This document shows positions 46,651 to 57,200 of a stretch of DNA of 64,000 nt, piece after piece. Numbering within the stretch: the first letter of the stretch is position 1; every line of letters begins with the position of its first letter. A program made the position numbers and the translations under genes. The notes beneath the pieces were generated by a model. It was not told the DNA's origin. It ran no database searches and worked only from the letters and a program-made list of their open reading frames with translations. Source of the stretch: Massiliimalia timonensis (lineage in GTDB: Bacteria > Bacillota > Clostridia > Oscillospirales > Ruminococcaceae); contig NZ_FYDD01000004.1 in NCBI RefSeq assembly GCF_900186585.1, positions 992,001 to 1,056,000 of the forward strand, given 5' to 3'.

Positions 46651-49600
46651 ATGGAGTTAATTAACAACACAAGTAAGACATTAAGAGATGATCTGGCGGT
46701 CGAGATCAAAGCAGGTAGTAAATTATCGATCGCAGCAGCTTGTTTTTCGATTTATGCTTTTCAGGAACTAAAAAATCAGCTGAAAAGTATTGATGAGTTA
46801 CGCTTTATTTTCACTTCGCCCACTTTTACTACAGAAAAAGCCAAAAAAGAAAAAAGGGAATTTTACATTCCGCGCTTAAACCGTGAACGTAGCTTATACG
46901 GTACAGAGTTTGAAGTTAAGCTTAGAAATGAGCTTACGCAGAAAGCTATTGCAAAAGAATGTGCAGAATGGATCAGAAAAAAGGTCACGTTTAAATCAAA
47001 TATAACAAATGACAATATGATGGGTTTTATAAATTTGGATGATAAGAATTATATGCCAATCAATGGATTTACTACAGTAGATATAGGATGTGAACGTGGT
47101 AATAATGCTTACAATATGATTCAAAAAACGGAAGTTCCTTTTTCTTCCGCTTATATTGAATTGTTTGATAGCCTTTGGAGCGATAGTTCTAAAATGCAGG
47201 TTGTTACAGACGAAGTAATAGAAAATATTACAGCCGCATATCAGGAAAACTCTCCGGATTTTATATACTTCGTTACACTTTATAATATCTTTAACGAATT
47301 TCTTGAAGATATTTCAGAAGATGTTCTGCCAAATGAAGCAACTGGATTCAAAAACAGCAAAATTTGGGGTATGCTCTATAATTTTCAGAAAGATGCTGCG
47401 CTTGCAATCATTAACAAACTTGAAAAATATAACGGATGTATTCTTGCGGATAGCGTTGGTTTGGGAAAGACATTTACAGCCCTATCTGTAATTAAATATT
47501 ATGAAAATAGAAATAAATCAGTTCTGGTATTGTGTCCTAAAAAGTTAGCGAACAACTGGAACACCTATAAGGATAACTATATTAACAATCCTATTGCAGC
47601 GGACAGACTTCGTTATGATGTACTTTATCATACTGACCTTAACCGTACTCACGGCAAGTCCAATGGTCTTGATTTGGATAGGTTAAATTGGGGTAACTAT
47701 GACCTTGTTGTGATTGATGAGTCGCACAACTTCCGTAATGGCGGTAAATTGGTAGAAAACCCTGATGAAAACAGTAAAGACAATCGTTACGTGACTCTGA
47801 TGAAAAAAGTTATTAGAGCCGGTGTAAAAACGAAAGTCCTTATGCTGTCTGCAACACCGGTAAACAATAAATTTCTCGATTTGAAAAATCAGTTAGCGCT
47901 TGCATACGAAGGTCATACTGACTTTATAGATGAAAAATTGAATACAAGCCGTTCGATTGATGATATCTTTAAGCGTGCACAAAGAGCGTTTAATACTTGG
48001 AGTAAATGGGAACCGTGTGATAGAACAACAGAAAATCTTCTCAAAATGCTTGATTTTGATTTTTTTGAAGTTTTGGATAGTGTTACAATAGCTCGTTCAA
48101 GAAAGCATATTCAGAAATATTACGATACAAGTGAAGTAGGAACTTTTCCGAAAAGATTAAAACCTATTTCTCTGCGTCCTCACTTGACTGATCTGAAAGA
48201 AGCAATCAATTACAATGAAATTTTTGAACAGTTAATGATTCTTGCACTGACCATTTATACACCTACACATTATATTCTTCCGAGTAAAATGGAAAAGTAT
48301 GCTGAACTTTATGGCGACAATACTGTTAATATTGGCTTTACACAGGCGAATCGTGAACAGGGTATCCGTAGACTTACTGCAATAAACCTTATGAAACGTA
48401 TGGAAAGTTCAGTATATTCCTTTAATCTAACTTTAAAGCGCATAAAAGACTTGATAGAAAGCACGATCAATACAATTGACCGTTTTGATAAACACACCAC
48501 CGTTAACCTTGAGTTGACTGATATTTCAAATGTTGATGAATTTGATGATGAAGATCAAAATACTGATGAGCTTTTTTCATTCGGGAAAAAAGTAAAAATT
48601 GATCTTGCCGATATGGATTACATTTCTTGGAGAAAAAGTCTCTTGAAAGACGCGAAAGTTCTTGAACTTCTTACTCTTATGGTTGGAGACATTACTCCTG
48701 AGCATGATTCAAAACTGCAAGAATTGTTCCGTGTTATTGATGAAAAAATTGCTCATCCGATTAACAGTGAAAATAAGAAGATTATAATATTTACGGCTTT
48801 TGCAGACACTGCCGGGTATTTATACGATCATGTCAGCAAATATGTAAAAACAAAATATAGATTAAATACTGCTATGGTATCAGGTTCAATAGATGGTCGC
48901 ACCACCTGCCCGAAACTACGGTCGGACTTGAATACCGTTTTGACCTGTTTTTCTCCTGTTTCAAAAGACAGAGATTTGTTTGATAGTATTCCAAAAGAGG
49001 ATATTGACATTCTGATTGCAACTGATTGTATTTCGGAGGGACAGAATTTGCAGGACTGCGACTATCTTATCAATTATGATATACACTGGAATCCGGTTCG
49101 TATTATTCAGCGTTTCGGTCGAATTGATCGTATCGGCAGCAAAAATAATGTCATTCAGCTTGTAAACTTTTGGCCTGATGTTACGCTTGACGATTACATC
49201 AATCTAAAAGCCAAGGTTGAAACAAGAATGAAAATTGTGGATATGACCGCCACGGGTGACGATAATCTGTTAAGCGAAGAAGAAAAAACCGATCTTGAAT
49301 ATCGAAAGGCTCAACTCAAACGATTGCAAGAAGAAGTTGTCGATATTGAAGATATGACAACCGGTATTTCCATTATGGACTTGGGACTGAATGAGTTCAG
49401 GCTGGATTTGCTCCAATACATAAAAAATCATGATGACCTTGATAAGACACCGTTTGGACTGCACTCCGTGGTTTCTGCAAATGAAGAAATGCCGGCAGGC
49501 GTTATTTATGTTCTGAAAAATCGTTCTAATACTGTAAACATCAACAATCAGAATCGTTTGCACCCATTCTATATGGTTTACATTTCTAACGATGGCAAAG

Positions 49601-50283
49601 TAATCTGCGACCATCTTTCCCCAAAAGCGATGCTTGATAAGATGAGATATCTTTGTAAAGATAAGAAAGACCCTGTATTAGACTTGTGCCGTCAGTTTAA
49701 TAAAGAGACAAAAGACGGACGAGATATGAGAGAACTTTCAAAATTACTCGGAGACGCTATAGCTTCTATCATTGAGATTAAGGAAGAAAGTGATATTGAT
49801 TCTTTCTTGGGCGGTGGTCAAGTCAGTTTTCTGTCCAACGAGATTAAGGGATTAGATGATTTTGAACTTATTTGCTTTTTGGTGATTAAGGATCAGATGA
49901 AAGAGGATTTACCAGGAGAAGAATATAAACTGGTCATAGCCGGAAGCAGAGACTTTAAAGACTATCCGTTACTTTCTGAAACGGTAGACAAGCACCTGAA
50001 AAACAGAGCAAGAAATAAAGCTATTACAATCATCAGCGGAACGGCGAAGGGTGCAGATCAATTAGGTGAGCAATACGCAAAAGAAAAGGGATACAAGATT
50101 AAGTATTATCCGGCTGATTGGGAGCATTACGGCAATGCGGCAGGTCCCATACGCAATGCGCAAATGGCAAAGGCGGCAGACGATGTGATTGTTTTTTGGG
50201 ATGGGAAATCTGCCGGAACAAGGAATATGATGGAAGCTGCCCAAAAAGAAAATATCCCCTGCACGGTTATTCACATTGAATAG
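46651..50283 (+). CDS. SNF2-type helicase with PLD-like N-terminus and C-terminal SLOG (DUF2493-like) domain
   Basis: 1210 residues. Residues ~10-170 resemble the phospholipase-D-like domain found on restriction-associated helicases, but no HKD catalytic motif is seen. The SF2 helicase core has Walker A ADSVGLGKT (~266-274), DESH (356-359), LMLSATPVNN, and motif VI-type IIQRFGRIDRIGS. Residues ~1090-1210 form a separate domain with GSRDF, SGTAKGADQLGEQYA and PADWEHYGNAAGPIRN, the pattern of DUF2493/SLOG nucleotide-binding proteins. It heads a type III restriction operon. It may translocate on DNA as part of the defence complex, with the SLOG part sensing a nucleotide signal (inference). The ribosome site is weak (GGGGAAATT). 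Confidence 0.82.
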   Translation: MELINNTSKTLRDDLAVEIKAGSKLSIAAACFSIYAFQELKNQLKSIDELRFIFTSPTFTTEKAKKEKREFYIPRLNRERSLYGTEFEVKLRNELTQKAIAKECAEWIRKKVTFKSNITNDNMMGFINLDDKNYMPINGFTTVDIGCERGNNAYNMIQKTEVPFSSAYIELFDSLWSDSSKMQVVTDEVIENITAAYQENSPDFIYFVTLYNIFNEFLEDISEDVLPNEATGFKNSKIWGMLYNFQKDAALAIINKLEKYNGCILADSVGLGKTFTALSVIKYYENRNKSVLVLCPKKLANNWNTYKDNYINNPIAADRLRYDVLYHTDLNRTHGKSNGLDLDRLNWGNYDLVVIDESHNFRNGGKLVENPDENSKDNRYVTLMKKVIRAGVKTKVLMLSATPVNNKFLDLKNQLALAYEGHTDFIDEKLNTSRSIDDIFKRAQRAFNTWSKWEPCDRTTENLLKMLDFDFFEVLDSVTIARSRKHIQKYYDTSEVGTFPKRLKPISLRPHLTDLKEAINYNEIFEQLMILALTIYTPTHYILPSKMEKYAELYGDNTVNIGFTQANREQGIRRLTAINLMKRMESSVYSFNLTLKRIKDLIESTINTIDRFDKHTTVNLELTDISNVDEFDDEDQNTDELFSFGKKVKIDLADMDYISWRKSLLKDAKVLELLTLMVGDITPEHDSKLQELFRVIDEKIAHPINSENKKIIIFTAFADTAGYLYDHVSKYVKTKYRLNTAMVSGSIDGRTTCPKLRSDLNTVLTCFSPVSKDRDLFDSIPKEDIDILIATDCISEGQNLQDCDYLINYDIHWNPVRIIQRFGRIDRIGSKNNVIQLVNFWPDVTLDDYINLKAKVETRMKIVDMTATGDDNLLSEEEKTDLEYRKAQLKRLQEEVVDIEDMTTGISIMDLGLNEFRLDLLQYIKNHDDLDKTPFGLHSVVSANEEMPAGVIYVLKNRSNTVNINNQNRLHPFYMVYISNDGKVICDHLSPKAMLDKMRYLCKDKKDPVLDLCRQFNKETKDGRDMRELSKLLGDAIASIIEIKEESDIDSFLGGGQVSFLSNEIKGLDDFELICFLVIKDQMKEDLPGEEYKLVIAGSRDFKDYPLLSETVDKHLKNRARNKAITIISGTAKGADQLGEQYAKEKGYKIKYYPADWEHYGNAAGPIRNAQMAKAADDVIVFWDGKSAGTRNMMEAAQKENIPCTVIHIE

Positions 50284-50300
50284 GCAAAGGAGAAGTGAAA

Positions 50301-50900
50301 ATGCTTGGGTTACCAAAAAACACAGAACTGAATAAACAGCTCCCTAAAAATGCGATCTATGCAAAGTTTCAGATGAATACAACTGCAAAAGAACGTATCG
50401 ACAGAGATATTTCCCGAATTTACATCGTAAATGAAGTTTCTGCGTCAAAGATCAATCTAAATGAGGGGGCGGAGGTGAAGTCTTTCTTTGTCATGTCCGT
50501 GATCCTCAAGCGCAAGGACTATGATGAGAAAAATATCATCACGCTGTCAAAACTGATACCACAAAATATGGTAATGGTTTTAGAATATGAGAATCAAGCA
50601 AGGCTTGCAGTTTTCCATACCAAACTCATGCAGACAGAGTGGTTTGAGAAAGAAAAACTTTCTCTTGAACTGAAAGGCCTAAACTTTGATACTGTATGGG
50701 AAAATATTATTGTTCAGATCGGCGGATTGACTGTGGAACAGGGGAATTCCCTTGATGAGCAGATTGTGATTGATGAACAGAGAAACAAACTGCAAAAAGA
50801 AATCGCACGACTTGAAAAACTCGCCAGAGCGGAAAAGCAGCCGAAGAAAAAGTTTGAGCTGGTGCAAAAAATTCAAAAACTGAAAGAAGAAATTGGGTGA
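50301..50900 (+). CDS. DUF4391 family protein
   Basis: 199 residues from ATG 50301, well spaced from AAAGGAG; the in-frame GTG at 50295 is too close to it. The N-terminus MLGLPKNTELNKQLPKNAIY, the centre, and a C-terminal coiled coil (DEQIVIDEQRNKLQKEIARL) match the DUF4391 proteins that accompany helicase and type III methylase genes. The biochemical role is unknown; an adaptor bridging helicase and Mod/Res is possible. Its stop overlaps the region of the next gene's ribosome site (GGGTGA). Confidence 0.8.
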   Translation: MLGLPKNTELNKQLPKNAIYAKFQMNTTAKERIDRDISRIYIVNEVSASKINLNEGAEVKSFFVMSVILKRKDYDEKNIITLSKLIPQNMVMVLEYENQARLAVFHTKLMQTEWFEKEKLSLELKGLNFDTVWENIIVQIGGLTVEQGNSLDEQIVIDEQRNKLQKEIARLEKLARAEKQPKKKFELVQKIQKLKEEIG

Positions 50901-50905
50901 ACAAA

Positions 50906-51541
50906 ATGAGTTGGGTTGAGATAAGTCAAATTGCAGCAGCTGCTATTGTAAGCGCCGGAGGAATTGGAGGCATTATTATCGGTGTAGTATCCTTTTCCGC
51001 AAACAAAATAGCCGATCGAATGGATAAAAAATTCCAAGCATCATTAGATAAACAATTAGAGAAATATAAATCAGATTTGAGTAAAAAGGAATATGTCAGC
51101 AAGACTAAATTTGATACAGAATTTGCGTTATATCGTGAGCTGAGTTTGAATTTTGCTGATATGGTCAAATCAATCAATATATTGATTCCAATATATGCCA
51201 ATCTACCTGCCGACAAAAAAGCTCGTTTGGAATACGAGAAAAAATGCTACGAATCTGCTTGTCCTGCTGTTGTAAAAGCTCAGGATACATTAAATTCCAA
51301 TATTCCTTTTATATCCGAAGAAATATTTAATGGATATGAGGAGCTGCTGCGTTTGTCAATTTTGCAGCTTGATGAATATGTAGAACGCTTTAATGCTTTA
51401 GATTTGAGGCCACAACAGGAAAAAGAAAGTTTTAGTCCAGATGCGTATAAAAGGACCCGAGAAATTAACGAAAAGTGGAAAAAGCTAAACAATACGATTC
51501 GGGCATATATTTCTAATCTCGATGTTATGGAGGATAAATAA
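50906..51541 (+). CDS. Membrane-anchored helical protein of unknown function in the restriction operon
   Basis: About 211 residues. One N-terminal membrane helix (residues ~5-30, IAAAAIVSAGGIGGIIIGVV), then a long charged helical region (KIADRMDKKFQASLDKQLEK) and a helical C-terminal domain. There are no enzyme motifs. ATG 50906 follows TGGGTGA; a GTG at 50897 overlaps the previous stop. Its base composition is more AT-rich than DUF4391 and the ends of Mod, suggesting it was inserted into the operon. A membrane-bound sensor or effector linked to the restriction system is possible but unproven. Confidence 0.75.
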   Translation: MSWVEISQIAAAAIVSAGGIGGIIIGVVSFSANKIADRMDKKFQASLDKQLEKYKSDLSKKEYVSKTKFDTEFALYRELSLNFADMVKSINILIPIYANLPADKKARLEYEKKCYESACPAVVKAQDTLNSNIPFISEEIFNGYEELLRLSILQLDEYVERFNALDLRPQQEKESFSPDAYKRTREINEKWKKLNNTIRAYISNLDVMEDK

Positions 51542-53395
51542 ATGGACAAACTCAAAATGCAGACAGCAAATAAAGCTGATGAAAACTTTAAAAAACTAGC
51601 AGAACTATTCCCGAACGCCGTAACCGAGACGATCGACGAAAACGGCGAGGTGGTCCGTGCGATTGATAAAGACGTGCTGATGCAGGAAATCAACACAAGG
51701 GTGGTTGACGGCAACGAGGAGCGCTATCAGTTTACTTGGCCGGACAAGAAGAAGTCTGTTTTGCTTGCAAATGCGCCGATCAATAAAACACTCCGCCCTT
51801 GCAGAGAAGAAAGCGTGGATTTTGATAACACCGAAAACCTCTATATTGAGGGCGATAACCTTGAAGTACTGAAACTTTTGCAGGAAACCTATCTGGGCAA
51901 AATCAAAATGATTTACATAGATCCCCCCTACAACACGGGAAATGACTTTGTGTACGAAGATGATTTTGCCCAAAGCACAGAGGAATATCTTGCAAACAGT
52001 GGACAGTTTGATGACGAGGGCAACCGCCTTGTAAAAAATCTTGACAGCAACGGTCGTTTCCACACCGACTGGCTGAATATGATCTATCCACGCTTAAAGC
52101 TTGCGAAAGATTTGCTTTCTGATGATGGAGTTATTTTTATTAGTATTGATGATAATGAGGTAGATAACTTAAGAAAAGTATGTACTGAAGTTTTTGGCGC
52201 AAGTAATTTTGTGGGTTGTTTTTTATGGCGTAAAAAGAGTACTTCAACCAATGTTGCAAATGCTTTAGTAAGTCCTCAAACAGATTATCAACTTTGCTAT
52301 GCAAAAAAGCTATCTCCAGCAAGTTTAAATCGTCGAATCACAACAACAGAGGATAGAACATATCCCTACACGGATGAATTTGGAAAATATAGAACAGCTA
52401 TAATTGAAAAAAAGGATTCTGGTACATATACAAGATCAACAATGAAATTTCCTATATTGGGGCAACTCCCACGAGAAGGTAAACGTTGGCAAATAGGTGA
52501 AAAAACAGCAAGAGACTATGAAGCAAAAAATCTTTTTGTTATTGATAATGGTATAATTAAGCTAAAAATATATGAGAAAGATGACAAGGCTACTTTCTCT
52601 GCGAACCCAACATTATTACTTGATTGTGGTAGCTCTGATAGTGCTGCTAAAGAAACGAACATTGGTTTATTCAATCAATCAGAGTTATTTACAAATCCCA
52701 AACCCACTGAATTATTAAAGCACTTGATAAAAATAAGCACTTCCCAAAACGCATATATCCTCGATTTTTTTAGCGGCTCAGCTACAACCGCTCATGCTGT
52801 TATGCAGTTAAATGCAGAGGATAGCGCAAACCGTAAATTCATTATGGTGCAGGTTCCCGAAAAAACTGACGAAAAATCAGAGGCATACAAAGCAGGTTAT
52901 CAAAACATCTGCGAAATCGGCAAAGAGCGTATTCGAAGAGCGGGTGCCAAAATCAAAGACGAAAGTCCGCTCACAACACAAAATCTTGATACGGGCTTTC
53001 GTGTTCTCAAGTGCGACAGCAGTAATATGAAAGATGTTTATTATAATCCGTCTGAGTATAATCAGTCGCTGTTTGCAAGTCTTGAGGACAATATCAAAGA
53101 GGACAGAACACCGGAGGATTTACTGTTCCAAGTGATGCTTGATTTGGGTGTTCTGCTTTCCAGCAAAATTGAAGAAACAGTGATTGACGGCAAGAAAGTA
53201 TTTGATGTTGCCGACGGCTTCCTGATTGCCTGCTTCGACGAAAACGTGACGGACGAAACCATTACCGCAATCGCAAAACAAAAACCTTATTATTTTGTCA
53301 TGCGTGACAGCTCCATGGCTAACGACAGTGTGGCAACCAACTTCGAGCAGATTTTCGCAACTTACAGCCCCGATACAGTAAGGAAGGTGCTGTAA
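51542..53395 (+). CDS. mod: Type III restriction-modification DNA methyltransferase (Mod)
   Basis: 617 residues. Motif IV DPPY at residues 127-130 (IKMIYIDPPYNTGNDF) comes before the AdoMet motif FFSGSATTAHAVMQLN (~400-420), the order of beta-class type III Mod enzymes. Methylates adenine in an asymmetric target and, with Res, decides specificity. The central third (about 52125-52790), which should hold the target-recognition domain, is more AT-rich with different codon use than both ends, a sign of domain exchange. GGAGGA precedes the ATG. The Res gene is not directly next: an extra gene lies between. Confidence 0.93.
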   Translation: MDKLKMQTANKADENFKKLAELFPNAVTETIDENGEVVRAIDKDVLMQEINTRVVDGNEERYQFTWPDKKKSVLLANAPINKTLRPCREESVDFDNTENLYIEGDNLEVLKLLQETYLGKIKMIYIDPPYNTGNDFVYEDDFAQSTEEYLANSGQFDDEGNRLVKNLDSNGRFHTDWLNMIYPRLKLAKDLLSDDGVIFISIDDNEVDNLRKVCTEVFGASNFVGCFLWRKKSTSTNVANALVSPQTDYQLCYAKKLSPASLNRRITTTEDRTYPYTDEFGKYRTAIIEKKDSGTYTRSTMKFPILGQLPREGKRWQIGEKTARDYEAKNLFVIDNGIIKLKIYEKDDKATFSANPTLLLDCGSSDSAAKETNIGLFNQSELFTNPKPTELLKHLIKISTSQNAYILDFFSGSATTAHAVMQLNAEDSANRKFIMVQVPEKTDEKSEAYKAGYQNICEIGKERIRRAGAKIKDESPLTTQNLDTGFRVLKCDSSNMKDVYYNPSEYNQSLFASLEDNIKEDRTPEDLLFQVMLDLGVLLSSKIEETVIDGKKVFDVADGFLIACFDENVTDETITAIAKQKPYYFVMRDSSMANDSVATNFEQIFATYSPDTVRKVL

Positions 53396-53396
53396 A

Positions 53397-54197
53397 TTGG
53401 AGAAACTTATCAAGCAATACGAGAACTATTATCTCATCAAATGTTATAGTCAAGAAAAGTACCGGTCAGATTTTAACAAAGGGAACCTATACCTCAAGGC
53501 GCTCTCTTATTTTCATAATGTTGAAAATAAGTTTCAGCAAGACAAAGAAGGTATGATATTTCACCAAGCAAAAAATAGTATTGGAAGTTTGTATACAATA
53601 GACCCAATTGAAAGTGCTGTGGTTTCTGATTTGATGAAAAAAGGAAAAATGGATGAGGGAATTGAAGTTCTTAAAGCAAAAGGTAATCAAACTGCTGAAA
53701 CAAAAGATTTATGTATGAATGTCAATGGCTTTTTAACTTGTTTCTACTTGATGCCTAAGAAGTGCTTAAATATATCAAAAAACAATATTGATATTTCACC
53801 AATAGGAGAATACACCAACTTTTTTTATTTTTTGAATAGTTATGCTGAAAAACAAGGGTATACATATTTTTCTATTTATGATGCACCAAAATTAATCACG
53901 AAAATATGTCAAGCTTTTAATCATGAGAATTATAATTTTGCTTTTGGATGTGTTACTTACCAGGATATTGGCGATCAAACAAAAATCAAGTGGTTTTTGG
54001 ATAATCAAATAGAAAAAATAGTATTTACAAAGCCACTCAAACTTAAGTATCAAAAAGAATTTAGGTTTTTTGTTAGCCCTAAAAAACAAACAACATGTGA
54101 TTCAATAAGCATTATATCAGAAAGTTTAGAAAGTACAGTTGTTTCATCGTTGGCTTATTTAACACCTAAATATTGTGAGGGGCTGAAGGAGGGGTGA
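53397..54197 (+). CDS. Unknown 266-residue protein inserted between mod and res
   Basis: Begins with TTG at 53397 after AAGGAAGG (spacing ~9), one base after the mod stop. The N-terminal block YYLIKCYSQEKYRSDFNKGN, continuing LYLKALSYFHNVENKFQQDK, resembles a family of small proteins seen near defence genes with a conserved KGxLYxxxLxYF...D.EG pattern; I cannot name it with certainty. No membrane helix, no nuclease or Walker motif seen. It is distinctly AT-rich compared with res. Position between mod and res suggests it is co-expressed and may modulate restriction or act as a linked abortive-infection effector (inference). Confidence 0.7.
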   Translation: MEKLIKQYENYYLIKCYSQEKYRSDFNKGNLYLKALSYFHNVENKFQQDKEGMIFHQAKNSIGSLYTIDPIESAVVSDLMKKGKMDEGIEVLKAKGNQTAETKDLCMNVNGFLTCFYLMPKKCLNISKNNIDISPIGEYTNFFYFLNSYAEKQGYTYFSIYDAPKLITKICQAFNHENYNFAFGCVTYQDIGDQTKIKWFLDNQIEKIVFTKPLKLKYQKEFRFFVSPKKQTTCDSISIISESLESTVVSSLAYLTPKYCEGLKEG

Positions 54198-54200
54198 TTT

Positions 54201-57200
54201 GTGAAATTTAATTTTAAAATACAACAATATCAAACCGACGCCGTAAACGCCGTGGTAAAAGTGTTTCGCGGACAAGGGTTTTATGATAAAGTCAGCTATA
54301 TCCGTGACATAGGAAAAACAAAACCGGGAAATATGCAGATGATGTTCGAAATGTCTGACGGGGAAACAGAATTGTATGATCCGATGAATGATACCGGCTA
54401 CAAGAACGAAATGCTTGATCTGACAGATGAACAGATTTTGAACAATATTCAGAAGCTTCAAAGTGAAAACAATATTAAGCAGTCGACTTCACTTATTAAG
54501 GATTTGGGACGTTGTAGCCTTGATATCGAAATGGAAACAGGTACCGGGAAAACCTATGTGTATATCAAGACAATGTTTGAGCTGAATAAACAATATGGCT
54601 GGAGCAAGTTTATTGTAGTTGTGCCAAGTATTGCAATTCGTGAGGGTGTAAAGAAATCCTTTGAAATAACCGCTGACCACTTTATGGAGCATTATGGGAA
54701 AAAGGCTCGCTTCTTTATTTACAATAGCTCGAACCTAAATCAGCTTGATAACTTTTCACAAAGCTCCGGTATCAATGTGATGATTATCAATACACAAGCG
54801 TTTGCTTCATCTCTCAAAGAGGATGGCAGAAGTAAGGAAGCTCGTATCATTTATTCCAAGCGTGATGAGTTCGGCTCCCGCCGTCCGATTGATGTAATTG
54901 CTGCAAACAGACCGATTATCATTTTGGACGAGCCGCAGAAAATGGGCGGTAACGTAACGCAAAAGGCTCTGAAAAACTTTAATCCACTTTTCAGCCTGAA
55001 TTACTCCGCTACACACGCTAAACAGCATAACTTAATTTATGTGCTGGATGCGCTAGACGCCTTTAATAAAAAGCTTGTAAAGAAGATTGAAGTCAAAGGG
55101 TTTGAAGTGAAGAATTTCAGAGGTACAGACAGTTATCTGTACCTCGAGCAGATTGTGCTTTCCAGCAAGAAACCGCCAATGGCAAAAATCGAGCTTGAAA
55201 TCGGCTATAATAAATCCATTAACCGTGAAACCCGTGTGCTTGGCGTCGGTGATGACCTTTACTATGTTTCTCAGGAAATGGAGCAATACAAAGGGTACAC
55301 CATTTCTGAAATTGACCCGCTTCGTGGCACGGTGACCTTTACCAACGGTGAAGTAATTACAGCCGGCGATGTTGTTGGAGATGTTTCCGAAAAGGATATG
55401 CGCCGTATTCAAATCAGAGAGACGATCCTCTCTCATTTTGAAAAGGAAGAAAAGCTGTTTAATATGGGGATCAAATGTTTGTCACTTTTCTTTATTGATG
55501 AGGTCGCAAAATACCGGCAATATGATGAGAACGGTGATGAGCTGCTCGGTGAATACGGACAGATGTTCGAACAAGAGTATATGACTGTTTTAAACGAATA
55601 CTTAACTCTGTTCGATACGCCATATCAAAAGTATCTGAAATCCACCTGCAGTGATGTCAGTGCGGTACATAAAGGCTATTTCAGTATTGATAAAAAGACC
55701 GGCCACAGCATTGACAGTCAGTTAAAGCGTGGCAGTGAATTTTCCGATGATATTTCCGCCTACGATCTTATTTTGAAGAATAAGGAACGCTTACTTTCCT
55801 TTGAAGAACCGACAAGATTTATTTTCTCTCACTCTGCGCTTCGTGAAGGTTGGGATAACCCGAATGTTTTTCAAATCTGCACGCTGAAACACTCCGACAG
55901 CAATACGGCAAAGCGACAGGAAGTAGGCCGTGGTCTGCGTCTTTGCGTCAATCAATCCGGCAACAGAATGGATATAGAAACCTGTGGGGAAACCGTTCAC
56001 GACATAAACACTTTGACGGTGATTGCCAGTGAAAGCTATAAAACATTTGTAACTGATTTGCAGAGTGATATTAAGTCCGTTCTTTATGATAGACCTACTG
56101 TTGCAACAAGCGAATACTTCAAGGGCAAATATGTTAAAGTGGATGATGTTCCTACGCTCATTGACGACAATACCGCTAATGCGATTGAGTTCTATCTCAT
56201 TCAGAACGGATATGTAGATATGAAGCGCAAAGTTACGGACAAGTACCGTCAGGATATTAAGAGCGGAACGGTTGCTGAACTTCCAGATGAACTAAAACCC
56301 ATGGCGGATGGCATTCACTCGCTGATTCAGTCTGTTTACGATGACAGCATTCTTAAGGATATGTTTACAGACGGCCATGAAACAAAGGTTAAGGACAATC
56401 CTCTTAATGAGAACTTTGCAAAGAAAGAATTTCAGGCGTTGTGGCGAGAAATCAACCATAAATATGCCTATACGGTTGAATTTGACAGCGATGAGCTGAT
56501 TAAGAATGCAATCGCTCACATTGATAACAAGCTCTTTGTTTCTGAGCTGCAATACACCACAACAATCGGTCGCCAGAAAGCAGAAATGAATGAGTATGAG
56601 GTTGAGCGTGGAGCTTCCTTTACCGGTGAAAAGACAAGAACACAAACTTTAAAACACGCTGAGACCAGTCAAATTAAATATGATCTTATCGGCAAAGTCG
56701 CAGAAGGAACTGTTCTCACTCGAAAAACAGTATCAGCCATTTTACAGGGTATCAGAGTAGATAAGCTCTATATGTTCAAGAATAACCCGGAAGAATTTAT
56801 CACCAAGGTGATCAGACTTATCAACGAGCAGAAAGCTACAATGATTGTAGAACATATCTCCTACGATACGATTGAGGGAGAATATGACAGCACAATCTTT
56901 GCGGCCGAGAAAAACACACAGAGCTTTGATAAGGCGTTTCTCGCAAAGAAAGCCATTCAAGACTATGTGTTCACCGATGGCTCTGCCGAAAAAAGTATTG
57001 AAAGAAAGTTTGCCGAGGATTTGGACGCAGCTGAGGAAGTATGCGTTTACGCAAAGCTTCCGAGAACATTCCAGATTCCTACTCCTGTTGGAAACTACTC
57101 TCCGGACTGGGCTATCGCTTTCTATGAGGGTACGGTTAAGCACATTTTCTTTGTTGCTGAAACAAAAGGGACAATGGAAAGCCTTGAACTCCGGCCTATT

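Noticed and set aside
53892-54089. Minus-strand frame opposite the unknown gene between mod and res
   Set aside because: Short shadow frame without a ribosome site.
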